Part shown: positions 18,901 through 26,331 of the stretch, piece after piece | Numbering within the stretch: the first letter of the stretch is position 1 | Layout: every line of letters starts with the position of its first letter | DNA from: UBA9732 sp963606545 | GTDB taxonomy: Bacteria > Spirochaetota > Spirochaetia > Sphaerochaetales > Sphaerochaetaceae | Reading direction: 5' to 3' | Length of the DNA stretch: 64,000 bases | Assembly (NCBI GenBank): GCA_963606545.1 | Contig: CAVCYP010000002.1 | Location: 1 to 64,000 of the forward strand | Position numbers and translations under genes: made by a program | The notes under the pieces: generated by a model | Told to the model about the DNA's origin: nothing | The model's input: the letters and a program-made list of their open reading frames with translations, nothing else | Database searches by the model: none

Positions 18901-19626
18901 GAAATCGTAAGAAGTGTCAATTTCAAGTGCAGAGGCAGCAAAAGAGAAAGATTGCTTTTTTGCGTCTTCTGCTGTAAGAACTTTGCCTTCTCCCCAATCG
19001 CTATCTGAACTGATTTTCTTGAAGACCGATATATTATAATTATAGAGAGGCTGTTTTTCTTGGTGGGCATTTTCTCTGTTTAGTATTGAATAGAGATTAG
19101 TAATATCCCAAAAAAGGGTAATGGTCTTTGAATTTTCTACTGCAGAAAGGGCAATTTCTCCAAACGTGGCGCCCTGGGCAAAAGCACTTGGTTCTGAATA
19201 AAGAACTGTTGTCCCTTGGTTGTTTTTCATTGTTTTCATTGCCACAACAGAGAAGATGTAGGCAGTATTTGGATTAAGATCTTTTAGCTTGCAACTTGGC
19301 TCTGTGACTACATCAAGTAGTTCAAAGCCACGTGCAATAAGCTTTGAGTAAGTCTCAGTTGCGCTTGTATCCTTGGTTAGGGCACCATATTGATCAACAG
19401 GTGTGATCCAAACTTGATAGCTTGTGGCGCCTTCAACTTTTTCCCATTTTAGTTCAATGCTATCTGCATACCCATTTGTTGCTTCAACTTTTGAAGGTTC
19501 TTCTGGTGCAAGATAGGGCTGAAAGCCGTCAGTAGGGGCAAGAGGAGGTGATGCTGGACAGGAAGTTAGAGCCAAGGCCAGCGATGTTAGTAAGGCCAAA
19601 GTTGCAAAATTTTTAATTTTTCCCAT
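15982..19626 (-). CDS. Large fibronectin type III repeat lipoprotein (1214 residues)
   Basis: Largest protein of the window. The lipoprotein signal ends LALALTSC with the Cys near residue 23. About eight fibronectin-III-like modules can be counted from recurring W-x-x-V-x-x-A-x-x-Y motifs (for example WEKVEGATSYQVW, WDKVAGAGSYKVM, WSKVENATGYQIQ). They are followed by a beta-rich C-terminal domain that also occurs in the downstream 750-residue protein. It is the first gene of a four-gene operon from a good promoter at 19699-19671. Its ATG lacks a close Shine-Dalgarno: AAGGAAAC lies about 18 nt upstream. Likely a surface-exposed adhesin or scaffold; the function is inferred only from architecture. 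Confidence 0.83.
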   Translation of the reverse strand: MGKIKNFATLALLTSLALALTSCPASPPLAPTDGFQPYLAPEEPSKVEATNGYADSIELKWEKVEGATSYQVWITPVDQYGALTKDTSATETYSKLIARGFELLDVVTEPSCKLKDLNPNTAYIFSVVAMKTMKNNQGTTVLYSEPSAFAQGATFGEIALSAVENSKTITLFWDITNLYSILNRENAHQEKQPLYNYNISVFKKISSDSDWGEGKVLTAEDAKKQSFSFAASALEIDTSYDFKLHLEVLDSDSSVINTVESDIFTITTNSTPAPESVENIIATNGVTRNEVMLTWTAPALSEREDISAVFRVKRAETGSTEWTEITATAIQNGDGTYSVTDTTLEDNKTYSYRIINGYQIDTKTPVYQEEAEATTIQNVYALWIPQEVNFTFTPSEDKKSGTLTVSYTYTPPETNPEAVIKCYIDGSTWTEKDLSTHSELEKLEVASAAPSYQVAITELRPLTYYSFNFTFTLNEEELVKVKSPDYTLGETGAADLIENFSASKAWVKAICLTWNETEFLETSTDNFTYEIYQDNVKLEDVVINGTDSAKSAYIVCEDGTTHNYRIKIASEDGLTFEVAEASGTTLAVPTGLTATDGTSVSEISITWPQVENDKITYNLKYSYDGTTWTDLPASSTGVATEGLATLSAKSDGTDGSLVSFKLVVSNSDQLASGLAGEAVTTLESSIETGSVLGPALLKVRIENDGLDPDKITIKWDKVAGAGSYKVMRGETLLPWNKNSDTYEDKVEAIKALSGQSPMNASYTYTVIPCLEDGTEAVITAASTSAKATGKLFAPPKTISATKGQEGVSLSWSKVENATGYQIQKFVVTLKNGKVENQVPSGAVISVISTGNDTETYTEKDKSLLCGNILYKVCAVRSDGTTDIVSQWQDNYETVNNSLGFEEAVNIGYKLQDVSELNVKSVVNEAGYYADYAEVSWYMVPGATSYTLKSYTGSGTKTLVGTTEVAIDELVYSETETVDNGVTGKGFLSYDPATELYTYYDGNDLFKDSCKITYYEIIANSETAKSGTTNRNTEIYKQPSAKDWTNIVLNILRPAFVAANNSFSGDWWIDNASLLNDKNKSYLHTNTGLTFNLCTKKGWKGSYQNENNYLAITSYKDANTGLTLESTANIQFDISEEGEAGNLGTDPLKTIGYGGNGTISVTPEDSKLKAFTITFKDVSVTSTPSGSFSVIITDSTGSTTTTVDDSTDLTRVLGD

Positions 19627-19670
19627 GGTAATTTTTAACTGTTTCCTTGTTATTTAGCTTAGCGACGGGA

Positions 19671-19699
19671 ATAATAAGCATTTAAAAGCTTAAATTCAA
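19671..19699 (-). promoter_or_regulatory. Promoter of the fibronectin-III lipoprotein operon
   Basis: On the minus strand TTGAAT (19699-19694) and TATTAT (19676-19671) are separated by exactly 17 nt. The predicted leader is about 38 nt. It is the only strong sigma70-type match in the 19627-19947 gap and should drive all four genes down to 12681. Confidence 0.68.
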
Positions 19700-19781
19700 G
19701 GGATTTTTGAACTTTAAACGGTTGCCTTAAGGGCGTTTTGGGGGCCTGTTTAGGGTCTTTTGAAAGTGAAAATGGTAAATG

Positions 19782-19904
19782 ATGGCCTATAATGGCCTAA
19801 AATTACAAAATGTTTGATTTTTTTCACAGTTTTTGCGTTTTGGGACATCGTTTTTAGGTAACAATGGCCTAAAAATGAAGTCTTAACTGAATTTTTGCCT
19901 AAAA
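19782..19904. repeat. Iterated (A)TGGCCTAAAA motifs in the divergent intergenic region
   Basis: Copies begin at 19782 (ATGGCCTATA), 19792 (ATGGCCTAAAA) and 19864 (ATGGCCTAAAAA), with a partial copy near 19895 (TTGCCTAAAAT). The first two are spaced 10 bp apart. They lie between the lipoprotein operon promoter and the PHP gene and could be binding sites for a regulator of either; no coding sequence is credible here. Confidence 0.45.
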
Positions 19905-19947
19905 TATCTACACTTTTTCTTGCTTTTAAGCTACAATGGGCCTCGTT

Positions 19948-20583
19948 ATGAGTGTTTTTGATTTTCATACACATCTGCTTTTTGGCGTAGACCATGGAGT
20001 GCAGACACAGGAACTTTATAGAAAACTGCTACTTGAATATCACAAGTGCGGAATAGATACTCTTGTGCTTACGCCCCATGTTTATCATCCAACGGTTAAG
20101 ACCAACGTTATGAACATTCGTCCAAACTTTGAAAAGGCCTGTAAGGATGCTGAAAAGCTGGGAATGAAGCTGTATCTTGGAAGTGAACTGTATCTGTCAA
20201 GCCAGCTGGACATTAAGTCTATCCCTGTTGCAGGAAGATATACTTTATGTGAATTCCCAGTCTCGTCAAAGCCAATAGCCCTTGAAAGAAAGCTTCAGCA
20301 GCTGACGGATAGGGGCTTTGAGATAGTTGTGGCGCATATTGAAAGATATCAATGGATGAAACCCAAGGATGACACTTTCAAGATGCTTAGGGAGTTGGGT
20401 GCCTGGATTCAGGTCAATGTGGCTGACATAGAAAATAAAAGTGCCATGCCTTACCTTGATGCTGATTTAGTAGACATCATAGCTTCTGACAATCATGGGG
20501 ACTTAACACTTCCAGCAAGACTTAAGACTGCACTTGACGCGTATCCCGTAATTCGTGCAAGAATGGAGTCAATGGGTCTTTAA
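19948..20583 (+). CDS. PHP-domain phosphoesterase, CpsB/YwqE-like
   Basis: 211 residues (an in-frame ATG at 19936 would add four). It opens with the PHP metal motif DFHTHLLFGVDHG. Further metal ligands are visible: TPHVYHP, a Glu in GSELYL, the AHIERYQ region and ASDNHGD near the C-terminus. The size and order match bacterial CpsB/CapC-type manganese-dependent tyrosine phosphatases, which remove phosphate from BY-kinases such as the one encoded at 41847. A role in the adjoining ATPase/RloB-like cassette is equally possible. A TACAAT box lies 10 nt upstream of the ATG and no ribosome site is seen. The next gene starts 38 nt downstream on the same strand. Confidence 0.82.
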   Translation: MSVFDFHTHLLFGVDHGVQTQELYRKLLLEYHKCGIDTLVLTPHVYHPTVKTNVMNIRPNFEKACKDAEKLGMKLYLGSELYLSSQLDIKSIPVAGRYTLCEFPVSSKPIALERKLQQLTDRGFEIVVAHIERYQWMKPKDDTFKMLRELGAWIQVNVADIENKSAMPYLDADLVDIIASDNHGDLTLPARLKTALDAYPVIRARMESMGL

Positions 20584-20621
20584 CCTGTTTAAGATGCCGC
20601 TAGACGGCAAAGGAGGCCTTT

Positions 20622-21878
20622 GTGCTTATTGATATTACTGTGGCCAATTTTAGGTCAATCAAGGAACCGCAGACAGTTTCGTTTGCAGCCCTTAAGGATA
20701 AGAGACTTGATCAGAGTAAGGTAGAAACAGTTTCTGACAAGCTCAAGGTTTTGAGGACTGTTGCAGTTGTTGGTCCAAACGGCGTTGGCAAGAGTACAAT
20801 TGTTAGGGCTCTTGAAGCAGTTAAGGGCATTGTTACCGCAGAAGCTTCAGAAGAGAATCCTCTTAAGAGAATCCTTGCAGGAGCTATTTTTGCTTACAAT
20901 GAAGTTAAAAACCAGCCAGCTGAGTTCACAGTTAGAGTTCTTCTTAAGGAAGCAACAGAGACAGAGAAAGAGGTTATTGCAACCTATACTCTGAAGGCTG
21001 ATACAGACCATATTTGGGAAGAAAGCCTTTACTACACTTTTGGTGCATCCAAGAAGCTTATGTTTGAGAGAGTCGCAAAGGCAGATCTCAATGAAGAAGT
21101 TACCTACAACGTACGTTGGGGCAAGCTTTACAGAGGCGACAAGAAGCGTAATGAAAAAGCTGTTGACGCAAAGCATGTCTATCTTGCAAATGCAGCTCTT
21201 AAGGGTGGCGAAACTTGTTCTGAAGTTTACAAGTGGTTTACCGATACTTTGGATATTCTTCCAATGGGTGTTGGAACTTCTTCAGAGCGCTATATTGCTT
21301 CCATGCTTAATGCTCATCCAGCTTGGAAAGATCAGCTTATCAACTTCTTCTGGAGCATGGATATTACAGATATCAGAGACATTAGAGTTGGAAGCAACAA
21401 GGACGGAAAGTTTGTCCAGTCCAACGACGGTGACATGGTTTTCTTCATTCACTCCAATTCCAAGGCTGCTATGTTCAGCCCTTACGGAAGAGAAAGCCTT
21501 TCAATGAAGAGACTCTCCCTCTTGGCCCTCGCTTTCTTTGAAGCTTTCACAAGAGATAAGGTTCTCATTGTTGATGACTATGGCATGTTCCTCCATCCTG
21601 AAGTTCTTATCTATCTGACAAGTGTCTTCACAAACGGATGTAAGCGTTCTAGCCAGTTGTTTGTCTTTGACTGCAATCCTACTCTTCTTGAAGACAATCT
21701 TCTCAGAAGAGACGCAATCTATTTTGCAGAGAAAGACAGCGTAGGTTCTACAATTTACTATCCACTGAGCGATTTCAGAGTTCCTGCAAGCGGAAAGATT
21801 CGTTCAATGTATGAAAGCGGCGCCTTTGGAGCTCTTCCAATCACAAGTGAATTCCGCTTTGTCAACGAGGAGGCTTAA
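20622..21878 (+). CDS. AAA15/RloA-like ABC-type ATPase with altered catalytic motifs
   Basis: 418 residues, GTG start with AGGAGG 6 nt upstream. N-terminal ITVANFRSI and Walker A GPNGVGKST (51-59) match the AAA_15/AAA_21 OLD/RecF-like ATPases, as do the C-terminal LLRRDAIYFAEKD and LSDFRVP...GAFGALP patterns. Those ATPases form pairs with RloB or DUF4435 TOPRIM proteins (RloAB, PARIS). Three catalytic features differ from my recollection of the family. The signature, usually ESxGT, is ESLSM (291-295). Walker B ends D318-D319 instead of Asp-Glu. The switch His of the TTHDT motif is replaced by C351. The protein probably still binds ATP, but turnover may be slow or differently regulated. The partner gene follows after 2 nt. 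Confidence 0.82.
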   Translation: MLIDITVANFRSIKEPQTVSFAALKDKRLDQSKVETVSDKLKVLRTVAVVGPNGVGKSTIVRALEAVKGIVTAEASEENPLKRILAGAIFAYNEVKNQPAEFTVRVLLKEATETEKEVIATYTLKADTDHIWEESLYYTFGASKKLMFERVAKADLNEEVTYNVRWGKLYRGDKKRNEKAVDAKHVYLANAALKGGETCSEVYKWFTDTLDILPMGVGTSSERYIASMLNAHPAWKDQLINFFWSMDITDIRDIRVGSNKDGKFVQSNDGDMVFFIHSNSKAAMFSPYGRESLSMKRLSLLALAFFEAFTRDKVLIVDDYGMFLHPEVLIYLTSVFTNGCKRSSQLFVFDCNPTLLEDNLLRRDAIYFAEKDSVGSTIYYPLSDFRVPASGKIRSMYESGAFGALPITSEFRFVNEEA

Positions 21879-21880
21879 TT

Positions 21881-22510
21881 ATGATGCGTAAAAGAAATCC
21901 TGTTCTCCCAAAGAAAACTATGTTGATTGTCACCTCCAATCCGGCTCTTGCAGTTTACTTCTCCAAAGTCAGAAAAGACTGCAGATATGTAAGCCTTTCA
22001 GTAGAGTGCCAGAAGGCCGATACTCTTGAAGACCTTGTTAAGGTCACTGCAAAGAGAAGAGTAGCTGGCAAGTACTCCAGTGCTTGGGCAGTCTTTACCT
22101 TCAAAGACTTCAATCTTAAGGCAGATGACGTTAAGGCGGTTCAGCCATTAGCAGAAGCTAAAAAGGTAAAGCTTGGCTGGTCTAACCCAAGTCTTAGCAT
22201 GTGGCTTTTCCTCTACACAAAGCCAATCAACGCTTATGTCTCCAATGCAGCCTCCTTTGATCAGGCTCTTGCCAAGATCTTCCCAGGTTATGAAGAGACA
22301 GAAGAGTATATGTCAAATGATGGAAAAGACATTCATATCAGAATGTTCTCCTTGTTCAGTAAGGCAATTCTTAACTCCAGCGAGTACAACAAGCTTTGTG
22401 AAAGAGCAACAGGACTTGCTGCAACCAGTTTCCCATTGCTTTATGAAAACATCAAAGAAATTTGTGGTGAAGCAGATCTCTCTCACAACCAGAGAGTCAT
22501 TTCAAAATAA
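21881..22510 (+). CDS. RloB-like protein with degenerate TOPRIM site
   Basis: 209 residues (a second ATG at 21884 may be the real start). RloB proteins normally read LIVCEGEKTEPNYF, then VFDRDDH, then a SNPCFELWLLLH motif. Here the same places read LIVTSNPALAVYF (about 15-27), VFTFKDF (71-77) and GWSNPSLSMWLFLYT (99-113). The structural motif SNP...W is kept, but the acidic residues expected to bind metal in the TOPRIM fold are lost. It is coupled to the AAA15 ATPase (2-nt gap). Known pairs act in phage defence by cleaving nucleic acid or tRNA. This one looks catalytically changed or dead and could be a sensor or structural partner. The family call is from memory of motifs, so moderate. Confidence 0.68.
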   Translation: MMRKRNPVLPKKTMLIVTSNPALAVYFSKVRKDCRYVSLSVECQKADTLEDLVKVTAKRRVAGKYSSAWAVFTFKDFNLKADDVKAVQPLAEAKKVKLGWSNPSLSMWLFLYTKPINAYVSNAASFDQALAKIFPGYEETEEYMSNDGKDIHIRMFSLFSKAILNSSEYNKLCERATGLAATSFPLLYENIKEICGEADLSHNQRVISK

Positions 22511-22525
22511 GTTAGGGAAGCTTAA

Positions 22526-23428
22526 ATGGACGGATTTGTACTGTTCACTTATACCATCTCAATAGCAGTTGCGTGCATGTCTTTGGCCTTGGCCATTGCT
22601 GCACGCATTTTGCACAAAGAACCTTGGACAGGGTACTACATTGTATTCCAAAGTTGCCTAGTAGGCATCATGGTGCTAGCTCTGGCCAAGGGGCTTTCAT
22701 TATTTTTCATGCCCAACTCAATTTACGTTGTGTTTAACTTTATCTTCACAACTGTACTTCATTTAGGCATGGCCTTTGTAATTGTTTTTCTGCCTTATTT
22801 TTTAAGCTGGGTAATTGCAAAACCGTGGAGAAGATTCCAGCGCTTGGCTTTTTATCCACTTGCGGCCGCTTATTTTGGTGTTGGTTTGGCCTCTCAGATA
22901 GTCTCAAATAGCTCGTTTATGTTCTGGGCTTCTTTTGGACAAACCCTAACCTTCCTTGTGATGTACATTTATTGTATTGTCACCCTTTGGAATAACCTTA
23001 AAAGCATAGAGAACAAGCAGGCGCGTGATGTTTGCCTTGCCGTAAATATTACAAGTCTTTGTCTCATTCCTCTTTGTTTCCTTGCTCTGTTCTTTGACTT
23101 CATAAAAGAGCTCAGCAATCCAATTTATGTGCTTGCTTTCTCAATAATTATTTTAGTCTACTATTATTCAAGGTTCACTTTGGACCGTGAAAAATCGGAT
23201 AATCCAACAACTTTGAGCATGGAAAGTCTGGCTCAGTACAAGATTACGGAGCGAGAGTTTTCAGTGGTTCAGTTAATTTGTGAAGGCTTGACCAACAAAG
23301 AGATTGCAAATGAGTTATCAATATCAGTTAATACTGTAAATAATCACGTTGCAAACATCTTTGATAAGACGGGAGTTCGTTCCAGAATTGACCTATTGAA
23401 ACTGCTCAAAGAAGGGCCGTGGGCTTAA
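22526..23428 (+). CDS. LuxR-type regulator with N-terminal seven-helix membrane domain
   Basis: 300 residues. Six to seven hydrophobic helices fill residues 1-215, and a short linker leads to a GerE/LuxR helix-turn-helix (ITEREFSVVQLICEGLTNKEIANEL, recognition helix SVNTVNNHVANIF) at about 232-295. Such proteins are membrane-bound one-component regulators with unknown input. The ATG is 15 nt after the RloB-like gene; GTTAGGGAAGC provides a modest ribosome site. It is the last gene of the PHP-ATPase-RloB-like cassette and may control it or respond to it. The stop codon is the first of a set of 11-bp tandem repeats. Confidence 0.85.
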   Translation: MDGFVLFTYTISIAVACMSLALAIAARILHKEPWTGYYIVFQSCLVGIMVLALAKGLSLFFMPNSIYVVFNFIFTTVLHLGMAFVIVFLPYFLSWVIAKPWRRFQRLAFYPLAAAYFGVGLASQIVSNSSFMFWASFGQTLTFLVMYIYCIVTLWNNLKSIENKQARDVCLAVNITSLCLIPLCFLALFFDFIKELSNPIYVLAFSIIILVYYYSRFTLDREKSDNPTTLSMESLAQYKITEREFSVVQLICEGLTNKEIANELSISVNTVNNHVANIFDKTGVRSRIDLLKLLKEGPWA

Positions 23429-23466
23429 AGTCAGCTTAAAGTCAGCTTAAAGTTAGCTTAAATTGT
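23423..23466 (+). repeat. 11-bp tandem repeat anchored on the LuxR-gene stop codon
   Basis: GCTTAAAGTCA (23423-23433) is repeated exactly at 23434-23444, as GCTTAAAGTTA at 23445-23455 and partly at 23456-23466 (GCTTAAATTGT). The stop codon TAA is bases 4-6 of unit one, so later units place TAA in the other two frames. Confidence 0.85.
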
Positions 23467-23473
23467 TTAACCG

Positions 23474-23502
23474 TTGAAAGAAACCTCATTTTCTAGTACA
23501 AC
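23474..23502 (+). promoter_or_regulatory. Promoter of the gltX-glyQS-tyrS operon
   Basis: TTGAAA (23474-23479), 17-nt spacer, TACAAC (23497-23502). The predicted leader is about 22 nt. ATGGAG, the only ribosome site, lies about 12 nt before the ATG. There is no T-box or other leader structure. Confidence 0.5.
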
Positions 23503-23529
23503 ATAGGATTGTAATGGAGTCACACTATT

Positions 23530-25008
23530 ATGGAAGTTAGAGTAAGGTATGCACCGTCCCCAACAGGACTGCAACACATTGGCGGGGTGAGAACAGCCCT
23601 GTTTAATTATTTTTTTGCAAAGACAAATGGCGGTAAGTTTATTCTCAGAGTTGAGGATACTGACCGTGAACGCTATAGTGACGAGTCTCTCCAAGATCTT
23701 TACGACACGTTGGATTGGCTTGGTGTAAAATGGGATGAAGGCCCTGTGGTAGGTGGACCTTGTGGCCCCTACATTCAGAGCGAAAGATTGCCTATTTATC
23801 AAGAATACGCAAAAAAACTCGTTGATATGGGCAAAGCGTACTATTGTTACTGCACTCCAGAGCGCTTGGAAGAACTTAGAAAAAAGCAGATTGAAGAGAA
23901 AAGTCCAGTCCAAGGTTATGACGGACACTGCAGAAATTTGACGGCAGAAGAACGTGCAGCTTTGGAAGCTCAGGGCCTCAAGCCGGTTATTAGACTCAAG
24001 GTTCCAAAAGAAGGAAGCACAACTTTCCACGATATTCTTATGGGAGATGTAACAAGAGAGAACAAGGACGTAAGTCCAGACCCAGTTCTGCTTAAGTCTG
24101 ACGGCTATCCAACCTATCATCTTGCAAATGTCATTGATGACCACCTTATGGGCATTACTCACATCATGCGTGCTCAGGAATGGATTCCATCTGGACCACT
24201 TCATGTACTCCTTTATGAAGCCTTTGGCTGGGACGTCCCAATCTACTGCCACCTTCCAATGGTTATGGGTAACGATGGCCACAAGCTCTCCAAGAGACAC
24301 GGCTCCACCAGCGTCAGAGATTTCAGAAAGAAGGGTTATCTCCCAGAAGCTCTGCTTAACTACGTAAGCCTTGTGGGCTGGTCCTACGACGGCGAGAAAG
24401 AATTCTTCAGCAGAGAAGAGCTTGAAAAGTGCTTTGCTTTGGAAAAAATCAATAAAGCCTCCGGTATTTTTGATTACCAAAAGCTGGACTGGTTCAATGC
24501 TCAGTACATTAGACAGAAGTCCAATGAAGAACTTGCACAACTTCTTTTGCCTTTCTTGAAGGAAGCTGGTCGCCTAACAGACGCCGATTACGACAAGCTC
24601 TTAGCCTTTGTCCCAGGTGTACGCGACCGCCTCACTTTGCTATCTGATGTAGTAGAGATGACCGCCTTCCTTGAAGACCACGGCGAGCCAGAAGTCGCAA
24701 TGCTCATCCCCAAAAAGATGGACGCTGCCACCACGCTGACTTCGCTCAAAGCTGTCTATGAACTTATCAAAGCTGACCTTTGCTCCAACAAAACCGATGA
24801 TGACATCCAGCAGGACCTTTGTGACCTAGCTCAGAAGCTTGGCATAAAGAACGCAGGAGTGTTCAATCCACTTAGAGCTGCCGTCACAGGCTTGCAGGTT
24901 AGCCCACCACCATTTAATTGTATTCATCTCTTAGGAAATGAAGAATCCTACAGACGTATTGAAAGAGCAATAAACGTATTAGAGAAAGAGGTAAATAAAA
25001 ATGTCTGA
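23530..25008 (+). CDS. gltX: Glutamyl-tRNA synthetase
   Basis: 492 residues, normal length. The class I signature appears as PSPTGLQHIGGVRTALFNY (HIGH variant HIGG) and the KMSKS loop as HKLSKRHGSTSV. A central Cys pair (YYCYCTPERL) lies in the usual zinc or stem-contact region, and the C-terminal anticodon-binding alpha-helical domain is complete. It charges tRNA-Glu, and possibly tRNA-Gln if the amidotransferase route is used, which the window cannot show. It is the first gene of a three-synthetase operon, overlapping glyQS by 8 nt. Start at 23530 because the PSPTG motif must follow within 10-12 residues. Confidence 0.96.
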   Translation: MEVRVRYAPSPTGLQHIGGVRTALFNYFFAKTNGGKFILRVEDTDRERYSDESLQDLYDTLDWLGVKWDEGPVVGGPCGPYIQSERLPIYQEYAKKLVDMGKAYYCYCTPERLEELRKKQIEEKSPVQGYDGHCRNLTAEERAALEAQGLKPVIRLKVPKEGSTTFHDILMGDVTRENKDVSPDPVLLKSDGYPTYHLANVIDDHLMGITHIMRAQEWIPSGPLHVLLYEAFGWDVPIYCHLPMVMGNDGHKLSKRHGSTSVRDFRKKGYLPEALLNYVSLVGWSYDGEKEFFSREELEKCFALEKINKASGIFDYQKLDWFNAQYIRQKSNEELAQLLLPFLKEAGRLTDADYDKLLAFVPGVRDRLTLLSDVVEMTAFLEDHGEPEVAMLIPKKMDAATTLTSLKAVYELIKADLCSNKTDDDIQQDLCDLAQKLGIKNAGVFNPLRAAVTGLQVSPPPFNCIHLLGNEESYRRIERAINVLEKEVNKNV

Positions 25009-26329
25009 AGTAACAATGGATAAAATAGTATCGCTTTGCAGAAGAAGAGGATTTATCTTCCAGAGCAGTGAAATTTACGGTGGCCTTAATGGCGCATACG
25101 ACTACGGTCCAATGGGTGTTCAGCTTAAGAACAACATTAGAGACCTTTGGTGGAAGGAAATGACTCAGCTGCATGACGGCATTGTAGGTCTTGATGCATC
25201 TATTCTCATGCATTCCAAAGTTTGGGAAGCAAGTGGTCACGTAAGCAACTTTACAGACCCAATGGTAGACTGTAAGCAGTGTAAGAGCCGTTTCAGAGCA
25301 GACCAGATTGATCTTAACGCAGCTTGCCCGGTTTGCGGAAGCAAAGGCACCTTCACAGCTCCAAGAAACTTTAACCTGATGTTTGCAACTCATATTGGAC
25401 CAGATGCAGATGCTGCATCCACCATCTACCTTAGACCAGAAACAGCTCAGGGAATTTACACAGAGTTCAAGAACGTTGTTCAGTCTTCTCGGGTTAAGAT
25501 TCCATTTGGAATTGCACAGGTTGGAAAGAGCTTCAGAAATGAAATCACCACCAAGAACTTTATCTTCCGTTCTTGCGAATTTGAGCAGATGGAAATGCAG
25601 TTCTTCTGCAAGCCAGGCACAGATGAGAAGTGGTTCCCGTACTGGCGTGAGCAGAGAATGAACTTCTACATCAACAAACTTGGTATTGTTCCAGATCATC
25701 TGAGATGGCACCAGCACGGACCAGATGAGCTTGCTTTCTATGCAAAGGATGCTTACGATATTCAGTTCCTCTTCCCAATGGGTTGGCAGGAGCTTGAAGG
25801 AGTTCATAGCAGAACCGACTATGACCTTACACAGCATCAGAAGTTCTCTGGCAAGGATATGACTTACCTTGACCCTGAGACCAACGAAAAGTACATTCCT
25901 TACGTTGTAGAAACATCGGCTGGATTAACTAGAAACGTTCTCATGGCGCTTTCAGATGCCTATGAGGAGCAGACTCTAGAGGATGGCGATGTCAGAACAG
26001 TTTTGCACTTCCATCCAAATGTCGCACCGGTTACAGTTGCCGTGTTGCCGTTGGTCAAGAAGGACGGAATTGGCGAGTACGCAGACAAGTTGGAGCATGA
26101 GCTCAGAGAAGATTTCTGCACCTTCTTTGATCAGAGTGGAGCTATCGGTCGCCGTTACAGAAGAATGGATGAAATTGGAACTCCTTACTGCGTAACTGTT
26201 GACTACGACACCCTTAAAGATCACACAGTCACTTTGAGATTCCGTGATTCAATGCAGCAGATTCGTGTTCCAGTTTCCAACCTGGTTTCAGAGATTAAGA
26301 AAGCAACCAAAGAATATAAGAGGGTATGA
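25001..26329 (+). CDS. glyQS: Glycyl-tRNA synthetase, single-chain (dimeric) type
   Basis: 442 residues. This is the eukaryote/archaea-like homodimeric class II GlyRS rather than the alpha2-beta2 type. Motifs include RRGFIFQSSEIYGG at the N-terminus, motif 2 around SFRNEITTKNFIFRSCEFEQMEMQ, and motif 3 in TSAGLTRNVLMAL. A CxxC...CxxC zinc site (CKQCKSR, CPVCGSK) lies in the insertion near residues 88-113. The C-terminal HGTP anticodon-binding domain is present (VAVLPLVKK onward). The gene begins inside the end of gltX and ends inside the start of tyrS, so translation is coupled. Confidence 0.95.
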   Translation: MSEVTMDKIVSLCRRRGFIFQSSEIYGGLNGAYDYGPMGVQLKNNIRDLWWKEMTQLHDGIVGLDASILMHSKVWEASGHVSNFTDPMVDCKQCKSRFRADQIDLNAACPVCGSKGTFTAPRNFNLMFATHIGPDADAASTIYLRPETAQGIYTEFKNVVQSSRVKIPFGIAQVGKSFRNEITTKNFIFRSCEFEQMEMQFFCKPGTDEKWFPYWREQRMNFYINKLGIVPDHLRWHQHGPDELAFYAKDAYDIQFLFPMGWQELEGVHSRTDYDLTQHQKFSGKDMTYLDPETNEKYIPYVVETSAGLTRNVLMALSDAYEEQTLEDGDVRTVLHFHPNVAPVTVAVLPLVKKDGIGEYADKLEHELREDFCTFFDQSGAIGRRYRRMDEIGTPYCVTVDYDTLKDHTVTLRFRDSMQQIRVPVSNLVSEIKKATKEYKRV

Positions 26330-26331
26330 AG

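Noticed and set aside
19750..19995. 81-codon minus-strand open frame across the lipoprotein/PHP gap
   Set aside because: It runs through the -10 region and start of the PHP gene and the TGGCCTA repeats, lacks a ribosome site and has low-complexity content.
23530..24540. Long open frame on the minus strand across gltX
   Set aside because: It is antisense to a clear synthetase, has no ribosome site and no recognisable domain.
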